A stretch of 64,000 nucleotides of DNA from Achromobacter sp. Root83 (GTDB taxonomy: Bacteria; Pseudomonadota; Gammaproteobacteria; Burkholderiales; Burkholderiaceae_B). Position 1 is the first letter of the stretch. Every line of letters starts with the position of its first letter. Location of the stretch: contig NZ_LMIU01000028.1 of assembly GCF_001428845.1 (NCBI RefSeq), forward strand, positions 1 to 64,000. Direction: 5' to 3'. The notes under the pieces were generated by a model. That model was not told the DNA's origin, made no database searches, and saw only the letters and a program-made list of their open reading frames with translations. This document shows, in pieces, positions 53,675 through 62,875 of the stretch. The translations under genes and the position numbers were made by a program.

Positions 53675-54286
53675 ATGGCGCTTCCACCAGAACCCCACCT
53701 ACCCCGCCGCTTCGCCCCTGTCGATACGCGGCACGAAAAGATCATTCTGTTGCGCGGCGTGATGCCGACGGGCAAGAACAAGGTGCTTATGGCGCCGCTG
53801 CGTGCCGCGCTGGAAGCCGCGGGCCTGGGCAACGTCAGAACCTACATCCAAAGCGGGAATGTCATCGCCACGTCCGAACTGGAGGCGTCTTCCATCGAGG
53901 CCCTGGTGCACCGGACGATCAAGGCGCAGTTTGGCGGGGATATCAAGGTCCTGGTCCGGTCGCCGTCGTATTTCCATGATGCGATGCACGGCAACCCTTT
54001 CAGGAATGAAGATCCCGCCAAGCTCTATTTCACGCTGCTCGGTTCCCGCCCGGACAAGTCCATGCTGGATGAATTTCATGCCTTGGGCCATGCGCCAGAC
54101 CGGGTGAAGGTGGTGGACGATATGGCGTATGTGTTGTGCGCGACCAAGTACAGCGATCTGAAGGCCAATAACAATTTCATCGAGCGGAAACTCAAGGTCG
54201 TGGCGACGACCCGTAATTTCAATACGATCTCGAAGCTGATAGCGCTGAGCTCGGCCGGCTCCGCCCCGGCCGCCCTGCCCCTTTAG
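53675..54286 (+). CDS. DUF1697-family protein
   Basis: A 203-residue protein. From residue 20 it matches DUF1697: IILLRGVMPTGKNKVLMAPL, RAALEAAGLGNVRTYIQSGN and a C-terminal KVVATTRNFNTISKL. The family is conserved but of unknown function. The first 20 residues (MALPPEPHLPRRFAPVDTRH) are unusual, and no ribosome site precedes the ATG, so the start is unsure. Its stop overlaps the stop of the convergent small gene by 4 bases. Confidence 0.8.
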   Translation: MALPPEPHLPRRFAPVDTRHEKIILLRGVMPTGKNKVLMAPLRAALEAAGLGNVRTYIQSGNVIATSELEASSIEALVHRTIKAQFGGDIKVLVRSPSYFHDAMHGNPFRNEDPAKLYFTLLGSRPDKSMLDEFHALGHAPDRVKVVDDMAYVLCATKYSDLKANNNFIERKLKVVATTRNFNTISKLIALSSAGSAPAALPL

Positions 54287-54480
54287 TCCGAGTGCGGTTG
54301 AGGCGGCGTGTCCATCGTCGAATCAACTTCGGAAACGGTCTCGCCTGGATAGGTGGCGCGCGCCGCGGCCAAGGCGGCTTCGCGGGATGGGTACATGCCC
54401 GGGTCCTCCTGAACTCCCAACAGAGCGATGCGGCGAAAGCTCCACATGTTGTCGGCGCGCTGAAAGATTTCGATGATCAT
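54283..54480 (-). CDS. small hypothetical protein (65 residues)
   Basis: A 65-residue protein, MIIEIFQRADNMWSFRRIAL at the start and a Pro/Asp-rich tail (DTPPQPHSD). It reads like a small beta-strand/helix domain (SFRRIALLGVQED, SREAALAAARATY) of the kind that handles one strand pair plus a helix. AGAGGAA sits 7 bases before the ATG, which supports expression. No motif or family is recognised. It lies between a DUF1697 gene and a CDF-like transporter. Confidence 0.6.
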   Translation of the reverse strand: MIIEIFQRADNMWSFRRIALLGVQEDPGMYPSREAALAAARATYPGETVSEVDSTMDTPPQPHSD

Positions 54481-54599
54481 GGCAGTTCCTCTTCAGGTGG
54501 ATGGGCCGGCCGGGTGGCGCTTTTGCCGGGTAGCGCAGGGCTCATAGGGGTTGCGAACAGGTTGCGAATAGGCGGCGGATGGGCTGTGGGTGATCTGCT

Positions 54600-55553
54600 T
54601 CATTCCGCCCACTCCGTATCGCCCGTGAACACGATCGTCAACCAGCGGTCCGGGCTGTCTCCGCCCACGGCTTCGCCGATCTCGTCGCGCAGCCGGTCCC
54701 AGACCGCGATGGCGCGCGCCGGCATGTCCGGCGGCACGATGAAGTACAGCTCGATCTCGCGGGAACGGCCGACCTTGGCCACGTAGGCGCGATAGGAGGC
54801 AAAGCCATGGCGTTCGACGAAGGTTTGCGCCACCTCGTCCACGTGCTGCTTCAGATCGGGCGGCGTGACCAGGAGCATTTCCGACAGCGCCTGCCTGATG
54901 ACCGACAGCGGCAAGGGGATGATCACCACGCACACCACCGCCAGCACGGCCGGGTCGATGTACGGGGAGATCCATGCCCAGCGGGTGCCCTGCACCGCGA
55001 ACCCGATACAGAAGGCCACCAGCAGCGCTGCCGTGATGCTGGCCGACATGATCCAGCCTTTCAGGTCCATGTGCAGGAAGGCGGATCGGATCCGGCGATT
55101 GGCGCGCGCCTCGGCAAGCGCCATGGCCACGCAGCCGCTGAGGGTGAGCACGGCGTATATCATCGCCAGGCCGAATTCCAGTTCGCGCCCTCCCTGGAGC
55201 AGGCTGCTCACGGCGTTGATCAGCGCATAGATCGCCACGCCGCTCAGCAGGATGCCATTGAGCGCCAGCACCATGGGCTCAAGGTGCCAGAATCCCATCG
55301 TGAAACGATCGCGCAGCTTGCGCGGCAATTGGCGGGCTGTCGCGTAGGACGTGATCAGCCTGACGACCAGCAGCGTCAGCGCGCTCATGCTGGCGTCCAC
55401 CAGCGAATAGACGCCATCGAACACGATGGAGAAGGAACCCGAGGCCAGGCCGAAGCCAATTCCGATGGCGGCGATGCAGAGCGTGGCGGCGATGGATATC
55501 CGCAGCACTCCCTGCTCGGAACGCAGGTCGAACAATGCAGTTCGCGGGGTCAT
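54600..55553 (-). CDS. cation diffusion facilitator-like transporter
   Basis: A 317-residue membrane protein with about six helices and a C-terminal cytoplasmic domain (from about 225). The helix-2 metal site appears as DGVYSLVDASMS (Asp spaced by six rather than the usual HxxxD), and helix 5 has LHMDLKGW in place of HxxxD. The family exports Zn, Co, Fe or Mn in exchange for protons; changes in both metal sites make the specificity open. It resembles the YdfM/FieF-distant CDF group of proteobacteria. Confidence 0.8.
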   Translation of the reverse strand: MTPRTALFDLRSEQGVLRISIAATLCIAAIGIGFGLASGSFSIVFDGVYSLVDASMSALTLLVVRLITSYATARQLPRKLRDRFTMGFWHLEPMVLALNGILLSGVAIYALINAVSSLLQGGRELEFGLAMIYAVLTLSGCVAMALAEARANRRIRSAFLHMDLKGWIMSASITAALLVAFCIGFAVQGTRWAWISPYIDPAVLAVVCVVIIPLPLSVIRQALSEMLLVTPPDLKQHVDEVAQTFVERHGFASYRAYVAKVGRSREIELYFIVPPDMPARAIAVWDRLRDEIGEAVGGDSPDRWLTIVFTGDTEWAE

Positions 55554-55641
55554 GGTCCATTTCCGTTAAGGCCTGGTCCTGACACGATAGCAAAGACGGA
55601 CGTCTCGCGCGTGCGCAAGACATTCCAGCACGGCTCATGGA

Positions 55642-56037
55642 TTAGTGCTGCCAGCTTTTGTAAACGAACTCCAGGCTGTAGCCGTCCGGATCCAGGACAT
55701 TGGCGGCGTAGTAGCGCGGGTCGTAATGCAGTCTTGCACCAGGCGCGCCATTGTCGGTTGCACCGGCGGCCATCGCGGCGGCATAGGCTGCGTCCACGGC
55801 CTCGCGGCTGTCCGCGACGAAGCCCACATGGGCCGCGCCCGCGGCAACCGTGCCCAGGCGCAGCCAGAAAAACACGCGTCCCTTGGCGCCGAACCCCTTC
55901 AGATCCGGGTGCCCGGGCGGGCCGTCCTTGCCGTCGTAGTCATGCCGATCGACGATGCCCAGGGGCGCAAGCGCTTGGACGTAGAAGGCAATTGAGCGGT
56001 CAAGATCGCTGACCGTAAGAAACAGATGATCCAGCAT
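55642..56037 (-). CDS. VOC-family glyoxalase-like protein
   Basis: A 131-residue VOC protein: MLDHLFLTVSDLDRSIAFY opens the first beta-alpha-beta-beta-beta unit, RVFFWLRLG and VGFVADSREAVDAAY the second half, ending DPDGYSLEFVYK with the metal Glu. Relatives include lactoylglutathione lyases and resistance proteins; no specific role can be set. GGGAGGT precedes the ATG. A 19-base gap follows the SDR stop, so it is probably co-transcribed with that gene. Confidence 0.87.
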   Translation of the reverse strand: MLDHLFLTVSDLDRSIAFYVQALAPLGIVDRHDYDGKDGPPGHPDLKGFGAKGRVFFWLRLGTVAAGAAHVGFVADSREAVDAAYAAAMAAGATDNGAPGARLHYDPRYYAANVLDPDGYSLEFVYKSWQH

Positions 56038-56056
56038 GGTTCGTACCTCCCGAGTA

Positions 56057-56800
56057 TTAGATGTTGTAGCCGCCCGCGACTTCGATCGACTGCGCATTGA
56101 TCCAGCCGCCGTCCTCGGTGAGCAGCGACGCGATCACCCGCGCGACCTCATCGGGTTCGCCGACCCGGCCCAGCGCGGTCTGCGATGCCAGCAGGGCCTC
56201 GAATTCGGCATTCAGCCCTCCTCCGAGTTCGGTCCGGATGGCGCCGGGGGACACCGCATTGACTCGGATCTTCCGCTCCGCGAATTCCTTGGCCATATAG
56301 CGGCTCAACACTTCCAGGCCGCCCTTGAACGTGGCGTAAGGCGCAACGCCCGCCGTCGCGACGCGGGTGGTCGCGCTGGTCAGGTTCACGATGCCAGCCC
56401 CTTGCTTAAGCAGCGGCAGAAGGGCTTGAGTCAGGAAAAACGGTCCCTTCAGCAAGACGTTCATCAAGCCATCGAATTGGTCTTCAGTCACGGTTTCGAT
56501 GGGCGCGTACAGCCCGTAACCCGCGTTGTTCACCAGTCCGCTTAGCTCGCTGGTGTTCCAGGTTGCGTCCAGCGCGTTGATCACTGACTCCCGAAATGCG
56601 GCAAAACCGCTGGCGTCTCCCACGTCCAGTGCAAGCGCAACGGCCTGGCCGCCTTGCGCTTGAATGCGGCTGACCACGCCAGCGGCGGCGTCGGGGTTGC
56701 TTTTATAGGTCAGGATCACGCCCAGGCCCCGCCGGGCGCATTCGATAGCGGTGCTGGCTCCGATGCCACGGCTGCCGCCGGTGATGACAATGGTGTTCAT
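56057..56800 (-). CDS. short-chain dehydrogenase/reductase
   Basis: A 247-residue classical SDR: TGGSRGIG (7-14), NNAG near 90 and the active-site YATFK (PYATFKGGLEVLSRYMAKEF). The NAD(P) motif and tetrad look intact. Substrate unknown. It is divergent from an AraC gene (133-base gap) and followed by a VOC gene, a common grouping in which the AraC protein responds to an aldehyde or alcohol. Confidence 0.88.
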   Translation of the reverse strand: MNTIVITGGSRGIGASTAIECARRGLGVILTYKSNPDAAAGVVSRIQAQGGQAVALALDVGDASGFAAFRESVINALDATWNTSELSGLVNNAGYGLYAPIETVTEDQFDGLMNVLLKGPFFLTQALLPLLKQGAGIVNLTSATTRVATAGVAPYATFKGGLEVLSRYMAKEFAERKIRVNAVSPGAIRTELGGGLNAEFEALLASQTALGRVGEPDEVARVIASLLTEDGGWINAQSIEVAGGYNI

Positions 56801-56933
56801 GGGTATCTCAGTTCGGTTCAGTGCCTGAACGATAGTCCGGCGGCCAGATCATGGCCCACCCGTTCTTGCCACGATCCTGCCTATTTCTGCTTTCCCTCTT
56901 GTCCGCGGCGCGTGCCTGCCGTCAAATGGCGTG

Positions 56934-57833
56934 ATGGAAGATCAACTCAAAGAGCTTCGGGCCTTGGCTGCCCATGCACGGAACCGCAGGACGGAAACCG
57001 GCATCCCCCGGGTGGCGATGGTCCAGGGGGCCATCCCCGAACACGAGCTGGCGGCCATGTACGACCCGATGGTCAACCTAATCCTGCAGGGCAGCAAGTC
57101 AATGACGGTAGGCGCCAAGACCCTGCACTACGATCCCGCGACCTATTTCGTCATGTCCGTGGATCTTCCCGCCGCAGGTGTTGTGCGCCCGGCCGGATCC
57201 GGCGCGCCCTATCTTGCCGTGAGCCTGACGCTCGATGCGACCCTGCTGACGCGCTTATTGTCCGAGCTGCCCGATACCGCCACACCGGATGAGCACGACA
57301 ACGCGTTCTCGGTCGCCGCCGTGACGCCCGAGTTGCTGGACGCATGGGTCCGGATGCTGCGCCTGATGGCGCACCCCGCCGACATTCCCGCGCTTGCGCC
57401 GGCTTATGAACGAGAGATTCTCTATCGGGTGCTGCAGGGTCCGATGGGCTGGATGCTGAAAGACATTGCAAGCCCTGACACTGCCCTGGCGCGCGTGAAT
57501 CGCGCGATCCAGCGAATTCGCCGCGACTACGCGCAACCGCTGCGGTCGGAGGCGCTGGCCGCGGAGGCCGCCATGAGCGTGTCGGCGTTTCATCGCCACT
57601 TCAAGGCGGTGACGTCGCTCAGTCCACTGCAGTTCCAAAAGCAGCTACGGCTGCTTCAGGCGCGGACGTTGCTGGTGGCCGCCGGCAAGAATGTGACCAC
57701 CGCGGCGCATGACGTCGGCTATGAAAGCCCGACCCAGTTCAGCCGCGAATACGCCCGGGCGTTTGGCCTGTCTCCGGCCAGGGATGCTGCCCGCATCGCG
57801 GCCAGGTTGGCGTCGGGGCCGGAAAGACGCTGA
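56934..57833 (+). CDS. AraC-family regulator (AraC_N type)
   Basis: A 299-residue regulator with the AraC_N cupin-like sensor (MVNLILQGSKSMTVGAKTL) and a C-terminal double helix-turn-helix (SEALAAEAAMSVSAFHRHF, VTTAAHDVGYESPTQFSREY). This group commonly controls a divergent SDR or aldo-keto reductase gene, as here. A GTG one codon before the ATG is also open. No strong ribosome site is visible. Confidence 0.87.
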   Translation: MEDQLKELRALAAHARNRRTETGIPRVAMVQGAIPEHELAAMYDPMVNLILQGSKSMTVGAKTLHYDPATYFVMSVDLPAAGVVRPAGSGAPYLAVSLTLDATLLTRLLSELPDTATPDEHDNAFSVAAVTPELLDAWVRMLRLMAHPADIPALAPAYEREILYRVLQGPMGWMLKDIASPDTALARVNRAIQRIRRDYAQPLRSEALAAEAAMSVSAFHRHFKAVTSLSPLQFQKQLRLLQARTLLVAAGKNVTTAAHDVGYESPTQFSREYARAFGLSPARDAARIAARLASGPERR

Positions 57834-57871
57834 CCCCGACGCCCGGCAAGCGGGCAGCTCGCCCCCACTAC

Positions 57872-60415
57872 CTACGTACGCGGCGTCTCGGTGTCCGCCT
57901 CTTCGCGCACTTCGAGCTCGTTGCCCAGCACCTCGGCCGAATCCTCGCTGCTGGCTTCCGGTTCCAGCCGGCGGCGCGTGTGTCCGGCGGCTCGGGCGTT
58001 TTCGCCCTCGTCGGGGCGACCGGCCTGCATGGCAACGTTGGCCGGTGGCGCGTAACCGCGCTTGTCCTGGCCGAAATACACCACGGTGTGCGGATACGGC
58101 AGCTCGATGCCGGCGGCGTCGAAGTGCTTCTTCAACAGCCGGTTGTAGCCGCGCTGCACCGCCCACTGCATGCCCGGCGTGGTCTTGATCAGGATCCGGA
58201 TGGTGACGCCCTTGTCGTTGACGGCCGTGACGCCGGCCACGGTGATCTCTTCCAGGATCTCCGGCCCCAGGACCGTGTCGGTCATGAGCTCGGCGAAGGC
58301 GGCGCGCAGGTGTTCGATCGCATCGTCCACGCTTTCGCGGTGGGCGATGGTGTATTCGCCCAAGTGGTACGAGAAATCGCGCATGTGATTGGCCACCACG
58401 TCCACCGACGAGAACGGCACCAGGTGATAGCCGCCGTCCAGCGTGCGGATGCCCACCGAGCGTATGGTCATCCTCTCGACCGTGCCGAACACGCCCGCGA
58501 CCTGGACCACGTCGTTTTCGTTCATGCCGTTTTCAAGCTGGATGAACACGCCGGTGATGATGTCCTGGACCAGTTTCTGCGCGCCGAAGCCAATGGCCAG
58601 GCCGACCACACCGGCGCCGGCGATCAGCGGCCCCACGTCGATGCCGATCTGCGACAGCAGCACCATCAGCGTCATCGTCACAATGACGATCAGCGCGGCG
58701 TTGCGGAACAGCGCCAGCAGGGTGCGCTCGCGCGCGCTGGGCATGCCCCGCTCTTCGCTCTGGCTCAGACGATGTTCGATGATGCTGGCGATGACGGTCC
58801 AGGCCAGCGTCGCGATCAGCAGCACGATGACGATGTTCAGCACCACCTTGATGGCCGCGCCCCCGGCATCCGACGCCAGCCAGCGCGACAGGTCGAAGGC
58901 ATGCCAGGCATCCAGGATCAGCAGCACCGCGACGATGCGAACGATCCAGCCGACGACTTTCAGGGTGGCGGGGACGTAGGCGTTGACGCGCGCTTCCAGC
59001 AGCGGCAGGCGCCGCCGCAGGTCATCCGACAGCCTGATGGGCTTTGCCAGCACGGCGTTGAGCAGCAGGATCAACAGGCTGCTCACACCGATCACCAGCA
59101 GGGTCTGCGCGGTCGCCCAGGCCATGAAGGGCAGCGCGTTGGTCGGGTCGATCTGGCTTACCACCAGCAGGACGGTGAAGTAGCCAATGCCAAGCACGTG
59201 CCACACGCGCGACAGGAAATGCAGCCGCGAGCCCATGAAGGTGGGCGCACCGGCGGCGCGGCGGTCCAGGCGCTCGCGCACCGATTGGCGGTTCTGCCAG
59301 ATGACGCGCACGGCGTACACGTACACCCCCAGCATGATGACCATGCTGGCCAGCCGGCCCAGCGCGGGCGACAGCGACGCCGCCATCACGGGACCGATCA
59401 GCAGCGTGCCGTAGCCCGCCGCTGCGACAACGCGCACCAGCCAGGCATTCCAGTACTTGGCCAGCTCGTCGGACATGGGCAAGAGGCGCAGATGCGGATG
59501 CCGCACGGCGAATACCGTGCGGATCAGCACCTTGACGATCTCCACGGACACGAAAGCCCGCAGGAACACGGCCGCCAGCGTATCCAGCGTGCCGCGCCCG
59601 GGCGTGCTCCACAGGGCGGCCGCGCCGCCGGCCATGGCGGCAAGCAGCACGACGCCCACGTCGATGGCCAGCGCCCCCACGATGGCCCCGGCGCGCCGGT
59701 ACAGCACGCGCATGGAGGCCGGCGCGCCGCGCTTGGGCAGCGCCTGGGTTGCAGGCGGCGCGTCGGGCGTGGGCGGCACATCGGGCATGAGCGGCGCATC
59801 GGGCTTGCAGCCCTGTTCTGCCACCCAACGGTCGATGCGCGTGTAGATCCGCATGGCGATCATCCGCAGCAGGATGAAGGCAAGAATCGTGGCGACGGCG
59901 GCCAGCGTCAGGGGCAGCAAGGCATTGCCCGCCGTGCCGCTGTCCATCCGCAGGCTGCGTCCCGAAGCCAGCGCGCGCATGTCGTCCACGCCCTGGCCCA
60001 TGTCGGCGGCCACGCCGGTCAGGAAGCGCTGCACGCCGTCGGCCATGCGTTCCTGCAGGCCGGGTTCGGCCGGCTGCGCGGGCGGCTGTGCGGCGCCCGG
60101 CGCATGCGACGGGGCCGGCTTGGCCCCGGACGCCTGCGCGCGCAGCGCCTCCACCATGGCCTTGCGTACGTCGGGATTGTCCAGCAGATCGGCCAGCGCG
60201 GCGGGCGTCAATTCAGGGGACGCAGCCGCCGGTTCCGGCGCCAGCAGTGGAAACGCGGCCTGGGCCTGGGCATGCCAGACGAAGGACAGGCAACTCAGCA
60301 TCGCCGCCAGCAGCAAGGCTGCCAGCCAGGGCCTCTCGCGTCGGCGCCGCCAGAGACTGGCGGCATGATTGCGGGGCGGGAAAGAAATGGATGCTGTCGT
60401 TGCGGGTCGAACCAC
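57872..60415 (-). CDS. large MscS-family mechanosensitive channel (YbiO/MscM-like)
   Basis: An 847-residue channel: signal peptide (LLLAAMLSCLSFVWHAQAQA), a periplasmic Ala/Pro-rich segment (to about 165), about ten membrane helices, and the MscS pore helix and beta domain (AGAGVVGLAIGFGAQKLVQD, FIQLENGMNENDVVQV). The C-terminus is charged. The length and layout match the YbiO/YjeP class, which guard against osmotic downshock. The GTG start has AGGAG 9 bases upstream. The Pro-rich linker (TPDAPPATQALP) near 215 is in a cytoplasmic or periplasmic loop. Confidence 0.9.
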   Translation of the reverse strand: MVRPATTASISFPPRNHAASLWRRRRERPWLAALLLAAMLSCLSFVWHAQAQAAFPLLAPEPAAASPELTPAALADLLDNPDVRKAMVEALRAQASGAKPAPSHAPGAAQPPAQPAEPGLQERMADGVQRFLTGVAADMGQGVDDMRALASGRSLRMDSGTAGNALLPLTLAAVATILAFILLRMIAMRIYTRIDRWVAEQGCKPDAPLMPDVPPTPDAPPATQALPKRGAPASMRVLYRRAGAIVGALAIDVGVVLLAAMAGGAAALWSTPGRGTLDTLAAVFLRAFVSVEIVKVLIRTVFAVRHPHLRLLPMSDELAKYWNAWLVRVVAAAGYGTLLIGPVMAASLSPALGRLASMVIMLGVYVYAVRVIWQNRQSVRERLDRRAAGAPTFMGSRLHFLSRVWHVLGIGYFTVLLVVSQIDPTNALPFMAWATAQTLLVIGVSSLLILLLNAVLAKPIRLSDDLRRRLPLLEARVNAYVPATLKVVGWIVRIVAVLLILDAWHAFDLSRWLASDAGGAAIKVVLNIVIVLLIATLAWTVIASIIEHRLSQSEERGMPSARERTLLALFRNAALIVIVTMTLMVLLSQIGIDVGPLIAGAGVVGLAIGFGAQKLVQDIITGVFIQLENGMNENDVVQVAGVFGTVERMTIRSVGIRTLDGGYHLVPFSSVDVVANHMRDFSYHLGEYTIAHRESVDDAIEHLRAAFAELMTDTVLGPEILEEITVAGVTAVNDKGVTIRILIKTTPGMQWAVQRGYNRLLKKHFDAAGIELPYPHTVVYFGQDKRGYAPPANVAMQAGRPDEGENARAAGHTRRRLEPEASSEDSAEVLGNELEVREEADTETPRT

Positions 60416-60613
60416 TAATAAATCTCCTCTGCGATCAAGGCAAATACCGGGCGCGCGATCGCGCTCGCGGCGCCGCTCCAGTCACATGATAAAGCCCCGC
60501 CCTGACGGCCCTGCTTGTGGCGGGCCGTTGCGCGACCCTGCGCGCGCCGCCAGATGGAAATTGTTTTCGCCCAAATGGCCGCATCAAGCTCGACGCCGCA
60601 GGCAGGCCACCTG

Positions 60614-61426
60614 CTATTTCGCCGCGACGATCATGTGCGCCTGGATCTTGCCGGCCACCGCGCCGGTCCCATGGCGGCTGGCGATCGCCTGCGCCGCGCG
60701 GTCCGTGGCGGCCTGGAGCAGGCCGGCGTCGCGCGCCTCGATTTCGTTGCGCAGCGGCGTGCCCTGGCAATAGGCGGTGGCGGCGTCCTTGGCGCTGGCC
60801 GCGCGGCTGATTTCCTCGCGTGTCTCGATGCTGACGTCGGCGAATCCCACCTGGCTCAGGTCGTCGCGGATCCGCGCGATGTCGTGATAGCCGTGCGGCG
60901 TGCGGGCAAGGAATCGCGGCGGGTCATGCGGAAACACCGTGGCGACGGCATTGGTGACGTCGTCGGCGAAGACGTTTTCTTCGATGCGGTCCCAGACGCT
61001 GAAGACCAGGCGTCCGCCGGGCGCCAGCACGCGCCGCGCCTCGGCGTAGCCGGCCACGCGGTCGGAAAAGAACATGGCGCCGAATTGGCAGCACACGACG
61101 TCGAACGAGGCGTCATCGAACGGCAGGGCCAGCGCATCCGCCTGCCGCCATTCGATGCGGCTGTCGGGTCCCTGGCGCGCGGCCGCGTAGTCGAGCATGG
61201 GCTGGTTCAGGTCGGTCACGACGTAGCGCGCGCCGGCGTCCAGCCTGGGCGCGAGCGCCCGCGTGACCACCCCGCTGCCGGCCGCGGTTTCCAGCACCGA
61301 ACGCGGCGAGAAGCCCGCGACAAGCTCCGCCATCCGGACGGCATAGGCCTGGAAGATCAGCGGCACCATCAGCGTGTCGTAGATCTTGGGAATCGAGCCC
61401 GCGAACACTTTATCGATGTCGGTCAT
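60614..61426 (-). CDS. class I SAM-dependent methyltransferase
   Basis: A 270-residue cytoplasmic methyltransferase. The SAM loop VLETAAGSGVVTRAL (about 44-58), the acidic second strand VVTDLNQPML, motif with ADALALPFDDASFDVVCC and RVLAPGGRLVFSVWD fit the UbiE/Methyltransf_11 class. Substrate unknown. AAGGAG lies 8 bases before the ATG. It stands between the channel gene and the phosphoglycolate phosphatase gene with a 27-base gap to the latter, so the two may be one transcript. Confidence 0.9.
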   Translation of the reverse strand: MTDIDKVFAGSIPKIYDTLMVPLIFQAYAVRMAELVAGFSPRSVLETAAGSGVVTRALAPRLDAGARYVVTDLNQPMLDYAAARQGPDSRIEWRQADALALPFDDASFDVVCCQFGAMFFSDRVAGYAEARRVLAPGGRLVFSVWDRIEENVFADDVTNAVATVFPHDPPRFLARTPHGYHDIARIRDDLSQVGFADVSIETREEISRAASAKDAATAYCQGTPLRNEIEARDAGLLQAATDRAAQAIASRHGTGAVAGKIQAHMIVAAK

Positions 61427-61453
61427 GATGCTGCTCCTTGAAAGCGCCTGCGC

Positions 61454-62161
61454 TTACGGTGCGATGGCCCGCCGCCTCCCGAGCAAGGCGGCGCAGGCGG
61501 CCGCGAGATCGTCGAAGTGATGCAGCAGCACATCCGGCGCGAGTTGGGTCGCCGGGATGTCGGTGTAGCCGAAGTCCACCAGGATCAATGGCGTGCCCGC
61601 CCCCCGGGCTGCGCTGGCGTCTGTGTCGGCGTCGCCAACCATGACGGTGCGCGCCAGGTCGCCGCCCACTGCCTGCACGGCTTCGACCAGGTGGGCGGGA
61701 TTCGGCTTGGGCGCGGTGACGGCGTCTATCCCCACCACCCCGGCGAACAGGCCCGACATGTCAAGCTTGGTCAACAGGCTGCGCGACAGATCCGTGGGCT
61801 TGTTGGTGCAAACGACCAGCGTGGCGCCCGCCGCCTTGAGCGTTCCCAAGGCGGCCGTCACGCCGGGAAACGCTTGGGTTTCATCCGCGATATGAGCGCC
61901 GTAGTAATCAAGGAAACGTCCAAAAAGCGCCGCGGTGCGCGCGGCCGGCTCAGGCTCTCCGGCGATCTCAAGGCCCCACTGCAACAACCAGCGGGCGCCG
62001 CGGCTGACATAGGGCCGCCCTTGATCATATGGCAGGGGCCGATAGCCTTCCGAGACCAGGATGGCGTTCACGGCGCCGATCAGGTCCGGGGCCGATTCGA
62101 CGAGGGTTCCGTCAAGGTCGAAAGCAATGGTTGCCCCATCAAGGGCGGACAGGTCGGTCAC
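61454..62161 (-). CDS. gph: phosphoglycolate phosphatase-like HAD hydrolase
   Basis: A 235-residue HAD phosphatase: motif I FDLDGTLVESAPDL, motif II VVCTNKPTD, motif III/IV KPNPAHL and MVGDADTDASAARGAG. The pattern matches Gph, which removes phosphate from 2-phosphoglycolate. The GTG at 62161 is chosen: AGGAG lies 9 bases before it, and longer in-frame reading has no family sequence. A second, diverged family role such as general sugar-phosphate phosphatase remains possible. Confidence 0.85.
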   Translation of the reverse strand: MTDLSALDGATIAFDLDGTLVESAPDLIGAVNAILVSEGYRPLPYDQGRPYVSRGARWLLQWGLEIAGEPEPAARTAALFGRFLDYYGAHIADETQAFPGVTAALGTLKAAGATLVVCTNKPTDLSRSLLTKLDMSGLFAGVVGIDAVTAPKPNPAHLVEAVQAVGGDLARTVMVGDADTDASAARGAGTPLILVDFGYTDIPATQLAPDVLLHHFDDLAAACAALLGRRRAIAP

Positions 62162-62344
62162 GGTGCGGAGCTCCTTTTGGGGCTTGGGGATGGAGCCAGG
62201 CCCTATGAGCAGTAGCTTAGCGCTGTCCGGCCTCTTCACGCTGGCGGCCAAGACCGCCCCGATCTGCGCGCGGCAGGGCAACGTCACGCGGGCGCCCGAC
62301 GCCCGTGACCTACACTGGCAGCACCCCGGCAGCCACTTGTGACC

Positions 62345-62875
62345 ATGCCCTCTCGCCCACACCCCGGCGCCGCGTCTTCCGACGGCGCATTGCAGGACGC
62401 GGCCCTGCTGCGCCGGCTGCTGCGCGCCAAAGACCGCATGGACGCTGCTTCGCAGGAGGCCTGGCTGGTCAGCCGCCTGGCCGAGGTCAGCGGGGTGTCG
62501 CCAGCGTATTTCGCGCGCTCCTTCAAGCGGGCCTTCGGCCTGCCGCCGCACCGGTATCTGCTGACGCGGCGCATCGAACGGGCCATCGCCCTGCTGCGCG
62601 AAACCGGGCTGAGCATCACGGAAATCGCCTTCGCGACCGGATGGGAAAGCCTGGGCACTTTCGGCCGCACCTTTCAGGATGTCACGGGGCGCAGCCCCAG
62701 CGCCATGCGCAGCGAAACGCGCAGCGAAGCGCGGGCGGACGTGCATTCAGCGGGCGGCGTCCCCGCGTGTGTGCTGAAGGCGGCCCAGCGCCCCGATCTG
62801 GCGATCGCAGTTTTGGAGAAGCGCCGCCGTCTGGCCAAGGCTACAGTCCCGCCACAGACCAAGGAGGAGTCATGA
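62345..62875 (+). CDS. AraC-type DNA-binding protein without sensor domain
   Basis: A 176-residue protein whose main part (about 20-120) is a lone AraC/XylS double helix-turn-helix: VSRLAEVSGVSPAYFARSFK and SITEIAFATGWESLGTFGRT. There is no N-terminal ligand domain. A weakly structured C-terminal tail follows. The stop overlaps the start of the VOC gene (ATGA at 62872-62875) with AAGGAGGAG before it, so the two proteins are made together. The partner may supply the missing ligand sensing. A GTG two codons upstream is also in frame. Confidence 0.87.
   Translation: MPSRPHPGAASSDGALQDAALLRRLLRAKDRMDAASQEAWLVSRLAEVSGVSPAYFARSFKRAFGLPPHRYLLTRRIERAIALLRETGLSITEIAFATGWESLGTFGRTFQDVTGRSPSAMRSETRSEARADVHSAGGVPACVLKAAQRPDLAIAVLEKRRRLAKATVPPQTKEES

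Noticed and set aside
57980..60418. 812-codon open frame on the plus strand
   Set aside because: Exact antisense of the MscS-type channel gene; His/Gln/Arg-rich shadow composition with no domain and no ribosome site.
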